DNA of 64,000 nt from Pampus argenteus (lineage: Eukaryota > Chordata > Actinopteri > Scombriformes > Stromateidae), in the NCBI GenBank assembly GCA_036937835.1, contig CM072878.1:19977001-20041000 (forward strand), read 5' to 3'. Both the position numbers and the translations under genes were made by a program. Shown here piece after piece: positions 15,201 to 28,400 of this stretch (its first letter is position 1; each line of letters starts with the position of its first letter). The notes beneath the pieces are model-generated. The model was not told where the DNA came from. It ran no database searches and saw nothing but the letters and a program-made list of their open reading frames with translations.

Positions 15201-17514
15201 CCTCCTGCTGCCCACCTGAGCGTCCTCAGACCTGTTGAAAGCTCCGGGTCCTCTGTGGAGGCCCACAGACAGAGCTCCACAGAGGCCCTGACCTCCCCCC
15301 ACCTCTCCCCCTCGCTGGTGCACTGTGGTGGCATCAAATACAACAAACCCCCCCGTTCAGACAGAGAGGGAGAGTTACAGCCGGCCGTCATTCCTGCTGA
15401 TAGTGTCACATTCCTGCAGAGACCCGGCCAATCACAGAGCTCCGTTATCTTCCTCTGACTGCAGTCTGGCAGCAGGACGCCACTGATGAAGACTTCTGAC
15501 GACTAACAGCAATGTTTGTTTTAGTTTGAACATTTTCAGACCTACAAAATTCCCCAAAGTTACTCGTGTTGTCGTCACTGGACCAGTTTTAAACTGAGCC
15601 CTAAAATGACAAATTAGAGCCCAGATGTGTTTGATGAGATCTCGTGGCCTTCTAATAAGAGTTTTGCTTTCAGATGTTTTATTATAAGTAGTCATACATA
15701 TTAGGACTGATTTAAAACTAATTGCTAATATTTTGACTTGCACATCATTATTCTGATTTTCATTAAAAACATTAAAATTAATTTTGCAGGGATCTGTGTG
15801 TAGACCAGGACATCTCTGCATCACGACAACATATCTGAAAATCCAACACACATTTCACCTTTAAAATTTTTAAAATTGCAGGACATATTCTGATTTTGAT
15901 CAAATTTAACTGTTTAGCCCCAATACATAAATAAAAAGACAAAGTTATGCGTTCTGTCATTGTGTTACTTGTGTGTAATTATACTGAAAATAAATTATTC
16001 CCCTTTTTGCTGCAGGACGTCTCCAGCGTTGGTATGCATCAATATATCGGTTGATGGTCCAACGTTGGTATGCATCAATATATCGGTTGATGGTCCAACG
16101 TTTGTATGCATTAATATATCGATTGATGGTCCAACGTTTGTATGCATTAATATATCGATTGATGGTCCAACGTTGGTATGCATTAATATATCGATTGATG
16201 GTCCAGCGTTGGTATGCATCAATATATCGGTTGATGGTCCAGCGTTGGTATGCATCAATATATCGGTTGATGGTCCAGCGTTGGTATGCATCAACATATC
16301 GGTTGATGGTCCAACGTTGGTATGCATCAATATATCGGTTGATGGTCCAACGTTGGTATGTATTAATATATCGGTTGGTGGTCCAACGTTGGTATGCATC
16401 AATATATCGGTTGATGGTCCAACGTTGGTATGCATCAATATATCGGTTGATGGTCCAGCGTTGGTATGCATCAATATATCGGTTGATGGTCCAACGTTGG
16501 TATGTATTAATATATCGGTTGATGGTCCAGCGTTGGTATGCATCAATATATCGGTTGATGGTCCAACGTTGGTATGCATCAATATATCGGTTGATGGTCC
16601 AGCGTTGGTATGCATCAATATATCGGTTGATGGTCCAACGTTGGTATGCATCAATCAATCGGTTGATGGTCCAACGTTGGTATGCATCAATATATCGGTT
16701 GATGGTCCAACGTTCTGATGCTAAATTCAGATAAAACTGAAGTTCTCGTAATAGGACCCAAACACCTTAGAAACTATCATTGCAGAGATTTAGCCTAAAG
16801 CTCCTCCTCTCCAGGTGTATCCAGGTATTACTCATGCTGTGTTTGGATTGTGTTTGAACTTGCAGACAGACACGAGTAAGGCGTGGAGGTAAAAACAGCC
16901 GAACCTCCGTCATAAATCAGAGTTATTAAGGGTGTGTGAGCCATTCATCACAGAGTGTTTGTCTTTATTGACATGCATGCCAGCATGTGTGAGAAACACA
17001 CACATGGGGTATAAAAGGAGGCTTGTGAGACAAATTAGTGTTTGAGTCTCTGTTGACGTCTCCGGCGGAGCGTTGGCTCGGAGTTGGATGCGTTTCCACG
17101 GAGAGCGGTGCTGGAATGGGCCTGTGATGGTGGCAGCTCTGACCTTTTGTCCGGGAACAAGAGCCCCGGGCCGCCAGCGACCAGCAATTATAACGGGAAT
17201 ATTTCACTGTTTTCTGACATTTCATGGACAAAACGATTAACTGAATAATCCTGAGTGACAGTCCGATAAAGAATCAGTGTTTACAAACATGAACACACTG
17301 GAGGATTGTGGGATGTTGCGTTTAGATGCAGCGGTGTGATCACGGCTGCTGCTGCATCGCCCGGCGACTCGCCAGCAGCTCTGATGAATAATGAAAAACT
17401 TTTCCTCTGCCTGAGATCTACAGTCCCTGTGGAGGCTATTAGCCCCCCACACACACACACACACACAGACACACACACACACGCACAGACACAGACAGAC
17501 ACAGACAGACAGAA

Positions 17515-17550
<36 letters not shown>

Positions 17551-17573
17551 AGACACAGACACAGACAGACACA

Positions 17574-17623
<50 letters not shown>

Positions 17624-19454
17624 GACAGAAAGACAGAGACACACACACACACACACAAACATTTCACAGGGTTTGAGTCGCGACAGCCATAAAAGATAAA
17701 CGGTCAACCTTCCTGAGACGACCATTCGTCATAAAACTGGAGCATCAACACTGTTTTTATCAAATGAAAAAGAGAAACACAGATAAAGCTGATAAAATGA
17801 TGCTAAAAATATTCACTAAAGATGTTGATGAAAACTGCCAGAGGACAAATTAAATAAAATGATGTTTATAATTCTTATTTTGAATAGATAATGTTATATC
17901 ATTCACCACTTTTAACTGTAATGAGTAGAATAAGGACAATTTAATATCGCAGTAAAGTCTCCAAACAGGAAACGTACACGATCACATCTTTAGTTTGTCA
18001 AGAACATTTACTACACAGCAGACGAGTAATTTAATCATTTAGATGGTCGTCTTCTGAGACAAACTTAAGTCTTAATTAACTCTTAAATTGTCATAATTGT
18101 CTAACATCACATGAGGAACCGTCTCATTTTCTGTCATACCGGCTCTCTGTAAACACCACCATCTAATCAGTCATGCTCCACCCCTCTGCCCCCCGACCTT
18201 TGACCCCGTCACTCGATGGTATCTCAGGACTGAAGGAGGTCTTCAGTGTGTTTTACTGCCCTCTCTGTGAGTTACAACAGCAATGTTGACTTTAAACTGA
18301 AAAGATAGCTTTAAAGGACCAGTCTGCTTCCTCTTTAGAAACGGCTCACAAACATATAGATCTATACATAATTTCTTAAAACAGCTGGTTAATGCAGTTT
18401 TTAAACAAACAAACAAACAAACAAGAATAAATAGTGCATTTGTTGGGGACTACTTTCAACGGTGGATGAATCTACATTTGTTGTGGCCTAACTAGAGTGA
18501 TTAATTGATTAGTTGCCAGCTATTAACTTAATTAAACTATTTTGATAAAGAATCGTTTATTTAATTCAGTTCTTAAATGTTCAGTTCTGGTTTCTTTAGT
18601 CGTCTGTGACAATAAACTGAATATCTTTGAGCTGTGGACAAAAGGAGACATTTGAGGACGACGTGTTGGATTTTTGGAAACACTGATCCACATTTTTTTG
18701 AAGCTCCACAGATATTTCAGTCTGGAGCAAAGTGATAAACTGATAAAAGATAAAATGGGAACAATTTGGAGATATTTGGAAAGAATAAAAAAATATACAT
18801 TTAAGAGAAATATGAATGAACACAAACCCGGCGAGAGGCACCTCTGAGTCAGAAGGAGATGTTACATGCAGGATAATAAGAAGTTTTCACAAAGAGAAAT
18901 ATTGATGAAGAGAGAAACTTTCTTCCTGTATTTCTGCTTCCAGGCTAATAAACTCTGAGATGGAGAATTGAAGCAGTCAGCATTTCCAGCCGCCGCTGAG
19001 GAAACCTGAGGGTGAGCAGAGCGAGGTGGAGGCTCGCGGTTCAAACTCAGAGAGGAAGAAACACGTCTGAAATTATGTTTTGACTCCAGACTTGACTACA
19101 TCACTGAATCTGCTGCCTCAGCCGGACAGACGGCAGCAGCAGTTACTGCAGAGTGGAAACACCGTTTAATAGATGGAGAGGGAGCACAGAGCAGAGAAAT
19201 GTGCCCAGAAATATAGAGTTTTATAGTGTTGACTGCATCACTCACCCATCTGAGTCCTGGTAGTTCACATTCAGTCTCTTAGTGGAGCCCAGCAACTCTG
19301 AAAAACACAGAACACAGAATATTAATATCCAAACATGATAATCACCAGTCAGTAGTGTTGTCTGCTCTCAGATGGGGAGATGTGTGGGCATTTATCCAGA
19401 CGCTTCATTAGACCCGGGCTGGGTCACAGCTCTTTGATCTCCTGCCAGACCCCC

Positions 19455-19485
<31 letters not shown>

Positions 19486-22400
19486 GCTCCCCGAGGCCTT
19501 CGCAGACTCCCACCTCATCAGCTGAGACCACGTCCACCTCCTCCAGCAGCTCGGCCTTCTCTCTGCAGCCTCACTTTCAGTCCCACTCACAGGAATGTCG
19601 TGCAGATCCTGTGACAGTGTGAGCTGTGAGCTGCGGTGGTGGCCGGCCTGCGGGTCATTATAACGCCACAGTCACCGACTCTGCTCCTGAACCATCAAAC
19701 AATCACACTTGTGTAACTAACAGAGAGTCGTGATGTCACTTCCTGTGTAGCCTCTGTAACTCCAGCCAGGTACCAACCACAAGACATAAAAACTGTTGAG
19801 TGTCTGTCTTATACAGAACTACTCTCCAGAGACTGAAAACATGAAGCTGCTTTAGTGTTTTGGTCATTAATGTGACCAAACAGAAACCTGGTGACAGCAG
19901 GTCAAAGGTCAGTCACAGGACACTGGATCCAACCTCCACCCCTCAACCCCAACAACAATACAGCTTTGAAGTATCTGAGATCTCAGAGAAATGCAGGCGG
20001 AGTTTCCTCTGGGGGTCTGCGTGCTGCTTTGATAATGACCTGGATTTTATAATTAAATGTGAATAAATCAGCACATGAACACGACTCAAATGAAGCTGCA
20101 GACACACAGAGCCGTCTCCTCTCAGGGCTCTGGAAATGAAAAAGTGACGCAAACGTGGAAAGTACTTGGACACAACTGTAACATCACTGATCAATCAGTG
20201 TTTCTGTGGTTCCAACAACTGAAACAGAGTGAGACGTCTTCTCTCTAGAGGATCACGTGTCACACTGATTCAATTTAAGCTGATCAGTTCAATAATAAGT
20301 ATGATTCTGATGGATTAAATACACCCAAATCAGCGTTGGGTCCCTCATTTTCTTTAGTACAGTATATGGCTACAACTAATGAATATACTCATTACTGATC
20401 AATATCAGATTATCTATAAAATATCAGAAACTGTTAAAATATCCTCCTGACGTCTGTTTCAGTCCTGACACAAAGCTCTCGTGTGGGCTGCTGGACACCA
20501 ACGTTTTCTTCTTCCTCCAGCCGCTGACTGAGCTCCAACAGGAACCTACAGTAGTTGCTGCTAAATATTGAAGCCAGCAGTCATCCAAAAGCTATCATCA
20601 TCTGCTGCACATTTGTCCAAAGTTATTTTTAATGTTGTTTATGGCGAGAGGCAGAGAGACTGAGAGCTGAGCTGGAGCCTGATGCAGCTCCAACATTTGG
20701 AGCAACTCCGTCTCTTTTTATAATTCCTGCTGAAAGTTTAACATGCTGTGGATCAGCTGCCGCAAGTATGTAGAAAGGAGGAGGAGGTTTTGCAAGAGTC
20801 TGCAAATTTGAGAGGTCTCGTTAGGATCAGGCTGAAAGGGAATCTGTTGTAAAAGTCTACTGACTAAAATTAGACGGCCGCTGTGAGAATCCAAACTATG
20901 ATTAGACGTCTGCAGGCAACGCCTCACACATCTCTTTGTGTCTTTGGGTCTTGACGGCTGCATTTGGGACAAAGCAATAAACAAACGAGGACGATGTGGC
21001 AGCCCGTCATTTTCCTCTCGCTTCTCATTGTGGTGAAGAGCAGAGACCACGTTTTCTTTCAAGAACGCTGGACGTCCTCCAGAAACACCACAACAGACTC
21101 CAGTCAGAATCAGAAACGCAGCGAGGTTTGACTCCGAAGATTTACGCCGCAGTTTAAATCTTGTAGTCTGAATGTAAACAGGCCTTCCAGTTTGAAAAGC
21201 AGCACACGTCTTCATCTGGTTAATAAAGACAACAGTGTTTCCAGAATTACTACAACGTACAGGAAGAACGTTACAAATATAAAAAGACAAACTCAACGTT
21301 CCAGTTTGAACGTTTCATCAGCTGCTGCATCTGTTGGGTTCAGAGCGACGTGCTCTGTTGGTGCACGCGTTACGATTCCTGGATGAAATTCTACTTTTAC
21401 AGCCTCATGTATCATCAGATTATATGAAAGGGCAAATATTGGCTAATGATTATTTTCATGATCAATTAATCGGATGATCTTCTTCTTCAGACTGTTTAAC
21501 AGCGTCTCTTGAACAGTGAATACAGAGACATAGTGGGGTTTGTTTGATGCAGCCAGCAGCTCAGAGCCTTCCTCCTCCTCCTTCTTCCTCCTCCTCCTCT
21601 TCTTCCTCCTCCTCTTCCTCCTTCTTCCTCCTCCTCCTCTTCTTCATCTTCCTCTTCTTCCTCCTCCTCCTCTTCTTCCTCCTCCTTTTCCTCCTCCCCT
21701 TCCTTCTCTTCCTCCTCTTCTTTCTCCTCCTCCTCTTTCTTCTCTTCCTCCTCCTCTTTCTCTTCTTCCTCCTCCTCCTCCTCCTTTTCTTCCTCCTCCT
21801 TCTCCTCCTCCCCTTCCTTCTCTTCCTCCTCCTCTTCATCTTCCTCCTCATCTTCCTCCTCCTCTTCTTCCTCTTCCTCCTCCTTCTCCCCTTCCTTCTC
21901 TTCCTCCTCCTCCTCTTCTTCCTCCTCCTCTTCCTCTTCCTCCTTCTCTTCCTCCTCCTCTTCCTCCTCCTCCTTCTCTTCCTCCTCCTCCTCTTCTTCC
22001 TCTTCCTCATCCTCCTCCTCCTCTTCCTTCTCTTCCTCCTTCTCTTCCTCTTCCTCCTCCTCCTCTTCCTCCTCTGACCCTGGCACAGGAACACAGGAGC
22101 TGTGGAAGTGTTTGTCCCAAGCAGGAGTGGGATTCATGCGCCTCGTCTCCACTGACGGAGTGAGGACGATGACGGCAGCGGAGAGATGAAGATTAGCTTC
22201 CTTTGAGTCGTATCTGTGTCACTTCAGCTCAGTCGTGTTTGGACGAAGAGCACAATCACACAGATACAAACACACACGGTTTTATCAGTTTACTGAGCTC
22301 TGAAAGACAAAGTCAGCATGTTACATATCTAACCCCGTCACAGGCAGGATGTGTGTTCAATAAGGCTCAACGACTTTCAAACCGACCTTCAAAAACGCTT

Positions 22401-25400
22401 ATGGAGTCTGGTATGGAAGATTAGAAATGCCTACATGAAAGAAGTCAAGTGAAATACATCAAATAAAACTATTTATTCTCATCACATCATTTTATTTTTT
22501 TTTTATTTCTCTCAAAACTTTTTCTCGGAAACTTTTTTAAATTTTTCTTCTTCTTTTCTGAAATATTTGGATTTTTTCTTCTTTTTATAACATTAAACAT
22601 TTATAATATTTCCCATTAAATTACGACATTTGATCTTTTTGGAACTTTTTTTCCTTTAACAGTGGCTTTAGTTGTATGGCTGTACGACATGCTGGCAGGT
22701 TGGTGGTTTACAGTATGAACATGCGTCCGGTATAATGATGCGTTCTGTGGACACTGCTCCTCGGTCAGTGGGCAGTGTCTGTGGCTGTTCATGATTTCAA
22801 GGAAACGGGTGAGGAAACGGGTGAGGAGAAACGAGGCGTCGGGCAGTAACCTGGCCGTGACTCTGTGTCGGAGGAAGAAGAGGGGGAGCGTGGTGTTGAC
22901 AGAGGCTCTCGAGGCGTGGAGGAGCTCTCAGGAACAAAGGCCGGCCTCGGAGCAGGGCCCCGTCTACACTTCCTTTCCCAACACTATTGTTCCACCGAGC
23001 GGGAGGCCAAAGCATTGTGTGAGCTCGGACCCTCCCCGAGGGAAACAAGAAACCCACCGAGTGATGGCTGAAAGAAAAGAGGAAGCCTTTTACATACTAA
23101 TTACATACTAGAGTTACTGACTAGAATAAAATCTAAATATTTTAAGAACCTTTGTAATTTAAAAGAAAAGTTTTACTTTATTTTTTATGACAAATGTTTA
23201 ATTGATTATCAAGATACACATTAACGTACGTTTCACCTAAAACTAAAGCTGCTACAGTGAGTCGACAGTAAACTGATCATATGTGGGCTTTAGGAAACAC
23301 ATTTGGTTTCAGCTCTACGTAAAGACTTTCTGTTGTTTTGTTATATTGTGGTGTGTCATGACTCTTCAGGTGCTGCTGCTGATGGTTTTAGAAGTTTTGG
23401 TTGGTGTTTCGGTGGTAAGAACGGCCTCGTTCCTCCACCAGCGTCCCCGGCCATCGCTGCACTCTGCCACCCGACTCCAGAGGCCGCCAGGAATGTAAAC
23501 AACTGTTTTCACCAGGTATCTCTGAGTAAATCTGACATGTTTTTGATGGTACACAGCTTCAGACTGAAGTGGAAGAAGCAGAGTGAAATTCGAGCTCTGC
23601 ACCCTTCTGCTAGTTTGGAGGTTTTGGCAGGAGGAGCGACACTGTGGCATGGAAATACAGAAGCTTTAACTCAGCCAATAAAAACACGGGACAGAACGAG
23701 CTCTGAATCACACATGTACGCCTGAACAGGCACAAGGAGGGAATAAAAAACCCACGGTTCAATAAGAGGTTCAGTTTCAGAAGGAAAAAGACTAAAACCT
23801 CCAAAACTCAAAACATTTGCACAAAAAACAAAAGACAGGATGACATCACTGCTGAGACTGAAAGCTGCATTAACACAAAAACATGCTTGTTGTTTTTGCT
23901 GTTATTTATATCTTCTCTGATTCAGCTTTTGCAGCATCTGAACAAATCATTTACAAGTTTTCAAACTTATTTATTTGGCAAATTTTGAAAAATAATAGAA
24001 AAAAATAATAGGACAGACATTGTATTTGATTATTGGTTGCAGGGAAGCTTCTGCTGCAGAAAGACTGAAGTGCTGCTGATTTTTCTAATGTTCATTATTG
24101 AATGCTGGTTAAATTTTGATAATCCCTACAGACTTTGATCAATCAAAACCTCATTTCACCTGCTGACTGGGACGTGGGACAAACAGCGTGATTGATTCCT
24201 GCTATTAGGAAAAGAACAGAAAGCCTCCATATCTGCATGTCCGTCTTTGATTCAGCCACTGAATGAACTTCTGTTATTTCGGTTTATTCTGTTCGATCAC
24301 AGACAGGATTTTACAACGTAATCCACCAGATGGAGATGTGAGGTTTAAATGTGGGAATGACATGTTGAGTCCGGGACAAAGAAGGAGAGCTGAGAGAGAA
24401 ACTCTGGCTGCTTTCTCACCACCACACAGCTGATCAATGACAGCATGAAGTGAGAAAACTGCCCCCCCCCCAAATCAGTAGTTGTAAACACACTCCTGAG
24501 AGTACACGGGCCCCTTAAATGTCTCGTATCCTGCACATGTCCAGCTCTGTATTTCTATTCTGGCTCTACTGGAATATCTCTGCATGGTTTCCAGTTAAAA
24601 CCTCCTCATTGATCTTATCCTGGTCCTTTCTGCAGCCCCTCAGTTCAGCCTCTGTCTCAAACAGGACGTTTTAGCTCCTGTCTCTTTAAGGCCCGCCTCT
24701 TGATTAACCTGCTCTGTTCTGATTGGTCAGCTTCAGGAAGCTTCCTCCGTCTCCGGAGGCGACGTAAACAAACTATAGTAGCAGGATTTCACTTCTGTTT
24801 CTTCTTCTTTACTCCAAATGTCAACTTCTCACATCCATCCGTACATGTTGGAGCTGAATCACATCTGAAATATGAGTGAACAACGTGACAACACATGGAA
24901 ACACCATAGCAACCATCTTAGCAACCAAGGCTACAGAGCGGATGACTGTGAGCATGTGCGAACACTTCAAAGTCAGCAGAGCAGGTTGAAGCCCCGACTT
25001 CAGCTTCTCTACAAATATTCAGCTCAAGTTTTAAATCTTTGACCACGTTTCACGTCTGACATCAGAACAGGATGGAAATGTAAACAGAAAGTAAACACCC
25101 TCCTACAACAATTTCTCCACACGATGACAAATAATTCATGCAGCAACAGGCCTGAATACTTTGCTAAGCGGTGAGTGTTGTTGTTTTTGCATTTGTCTTT
25201 GTAATATTTGGTAATCGAGGCCCCTCCCACTCCTGAAGCTCACTTCTATACACGAATCGGACCGAATAAGCTCACCTTGAACTTAGATGAAATACGATTT
25301 TACCTGGAAACAGAGGTAACTTTAGACCTTTTTTTCAGAGCACTTATAAACTCTCACTCGTCTTGAGTGAAACACAGCAGCAGCCAGAAGGAATTAAGAA

Positions 25401-28400
25401 TTTCATGTTCCATGAAACGGTGTTCAAAAAAGCACAGCAAGTCTGAAGCAAACACATCCTCAAGGTTTTATTCCACAGGAGACTCAGCTCTGGTTTTCCT
25501 TTCAAGACGGGAAAATGAGCCCCAGACAGAGACCATAAATCTGAGTCTGACAGCTAAGCAAGCAGCTAAAGCTACATAAAAAACATATGTGATATATATG
25601 ATATATATAAACACACGAGCCTATGAAGCTGACATCTACATCAGCGTTTAAAAAATAATACACGGACTCAATTACGATTTCTGCTTGTATGTCTACATCT
25701 TTCAAATATGTCAGCGTTTCAGGAATATCCGGTTCTGAGGATTAATATCATAAAAACAATAAAAAAGCTCATAAGAATGGATTTGGTTGGTTTTTTATTC
25801 TTTGTTCCTTGTCTTACTTTGATTTGGGGGATAATCATGTGCTCAGATTTTGAACTACAGTTCCTATAATGCTTTGGGGATGTAAACAGGAAGTGTTTAG
25901 CCCATATTTGTTTACAATCTGCTGAACTGGGGCTGAAGCTGCAACTAATGCATTTTCCCAAAGTCCAAACTCCAAAACTACTCTCGACTTTCATATCTGA
26001 CAAACAAAAGCCTAAAAATCTGATCTGACTAAATGATGACTCAAACCTCAGCCTCCTATTAAAACAAACGCGTTTTGCATTTGATGCATGAAGATATCTG
26101 CTGACTGAACACACTGATGGGTTAGAAGTGTGTTTTGGTTGCTGTTTGCTGAGAGGCCAGAGTCAACGGAGGCTAATGAGGACGCAGAAAGATGCTTTCT
26201 GGTGTGTTGATCCAGCTGGAAGCTGCTGACAGTCGTCTCATTATCACTGCGCTGTGGAGACAGCGAGCAGGACACTTCAGGCCTGGACAGGAGAGGACGT
26301 CCTGAATGTGGCCGTAAACCTAATGGGAACTAATGGACAGCTGGCAGGTGTAGTGGACGCATTATGACACCAGCTTCTTAATGAGAGACTAGTTGTCCCA
26401 GAGGACGGTTAAATAAACCCTCCAGTATAGATTTTAAAGGACCAGTTCACATGTTTCCAGTGTGTTAAAGCATCAGTCAGGTGTCCATATGAACAGTGAC
26501 TGTAATCATTGCTCCTGTTCATACTGGCTGTTCAAAGATCTGCTTCAAATGTGCTTTCAGTGTCAGTGATGGAGGTTAAAATCATTTAAAGTAGATGTGA
26601 AGCTTCTCTGAGGCTTCATCAGTGTGAGTTAGTCATATCAAGTGGATATCTGACACATTTACAGTCTGTTTAGCATCAAATTCCCTCTTTGTGTTTCCCT
26701 GTTGAGCTGTGGTGGAAGTATAGGAACAAAAAGAGGGACTTTGGCTCTAAAAACACTGTAACGTTGAAACATATCTGCTGGATTTGAAGCTTCATATTAG
26801 CTTCACATAAACTTTAAATCCATGTTTGTGGGTTTAGTCTCCATCACTTCCATTGTAAGTGTATTATGAAGGGATCTAATGGTCAGTATGAACAGGAGGA
26901 TGATTACAGCAACAAACACATGTTCACTGTTCATTTACTGACTGTTGGTTTAGGACACTCTTGAAAAACTGTGAAACTGTCCTTTAAAACTGGTGACTAC
27001 AGTTAAAGGTATGAGTAACTGATTAATCAATAACTAATCAGACATGTATCTGAGCTGAACTATAAAGGAGCTGAGTGGAGCTGAAGAGTCTCAGGAGGAG
27101 GTTTATTTGAACCTAAAGCAACACACACATTGTTCAGAGGGATGTGAGCTCAGCTCCACACCCGTTCCTCTGCTCATAATAGACTTTTCCTCACAAACTA
27201 AGCTCCATCTTTCAGGACAATCACCTCCTCCTGCATGAGGCCGGGCCTCCACTTACAGTAACAGAGATAAGGTGACATATTAACTGCAGCAGGAAAAGCT
27301 CCACAGTTCTTCATTTCTTTCTTTTTATCTTAAAGCCTCCCCAGAAAAAGAGCAGCGAGTCTGCTGGCGAAACCCGGGAGGCCCGCTCGCCTTTCTCTCT
27401 GCGTCCACTGAAAAAAACAACTTGAAGAAACACTCTGTATTTCAGCGGAGTCGGATTGCAGCTCCAGAAAGGGGATCGAAGGTATTGCTATGGGGTTCAC
27501 ATACCGATGCCATGACATCACCGCCTCTATTCAAACGCTCGCTGCTGCTCGGACAATAGCTGGCACAGACACAACTCTGAGAAGGAACAGAAAATAACAG
27601 AAACTTTAAGCCTCAAGTTCACAGCTGTGAGTCAGACGTCATGCTGCGCTGATCCTCAAAGCTCTTTTCAGTTTTAAGGTGTTTGGATATGCAGACCTGC
27701 AGTAGCTGTGGAGTAAAATACAACCGTTTTTAGCATCTTACCACAATTCTGACCCAAATTAGTATTCTGTGAATTCCTCTCATGCTCAGTGGTGGGAAAA
27801 CGTCTTCAGACACAGTGAGACAAATCAAGTGAGATACGAGACCGTCTGAAGGAACAAACAACACACAGCTAACATTATTAACAAGAAAAACTAAATGTGT
27901 GTGAGAATGATGTTATGCACCTAAAGTTTAAAAGGATTTCTGCTTTGAAATTATAGACCAGTGGAAGTAAAGCAGCCTCCGTCACTGCGGCAGCGTCGCA
28001 TTTATAAACCAGCGAATAGCAGTGATGTTTGTACTTGCACCAAGGAATCGGTCCTGGACGATCCTGTAGAAGCAGCAAGTTTATAATCTGCAAACTCAAT
28101 GTTCTCCAACAACAAACTGCTGCATCAAGTCTTTCAGAAATCTGCATCAGATCCTCGTGAAGACCGACCAGCAGCCGCTAAACCCGGAGCTGAAACATTT
28201 AACTATTTTCAGCAAAAACGCCAAAAAGAGTTCTGTGGTTTCAGCTAAACTTCACGTTTTTAGGTTTTCGTCGTTGATTAGGAGGACAGGTAAGTTGTTG
28301 ACGTCGCCTCAGGTGGTAACTGAAACAGTATAAGATGCACAAGCATCACATGACCTCACAGTTCAGTCATGTGACCTGAGCTGCAATGCACCAAATGAAG

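Noticed and set aside
16018..16713. Possible CRISPR-like array
   Set aside because: Units are directly adjacent with no unique spacers, and the context is a vertebrate intron.
15957..16734. Four overlapping open frames of 219-252 codons on both strands
   Set aside because: Created by the stop-free 36-bp tandem repeat; no flanking coding sequence.
21496..22163. Glu-rich, Arg/Lys-rich and Pro/Leu-rich open frames
   Set aside because: By-products of the CCT/CTT tract; every frame of a C/T-only sequence lacks stops on the plus strand, and the antisense follows.
22791..23111. 106-codon frame and a short resemblance between 22973-22997 and 30376-30400
   Set aside because: About 25 bp of loose similarity (cttcctttcccaacactatt-like) is too little to claim a shared element or gene.
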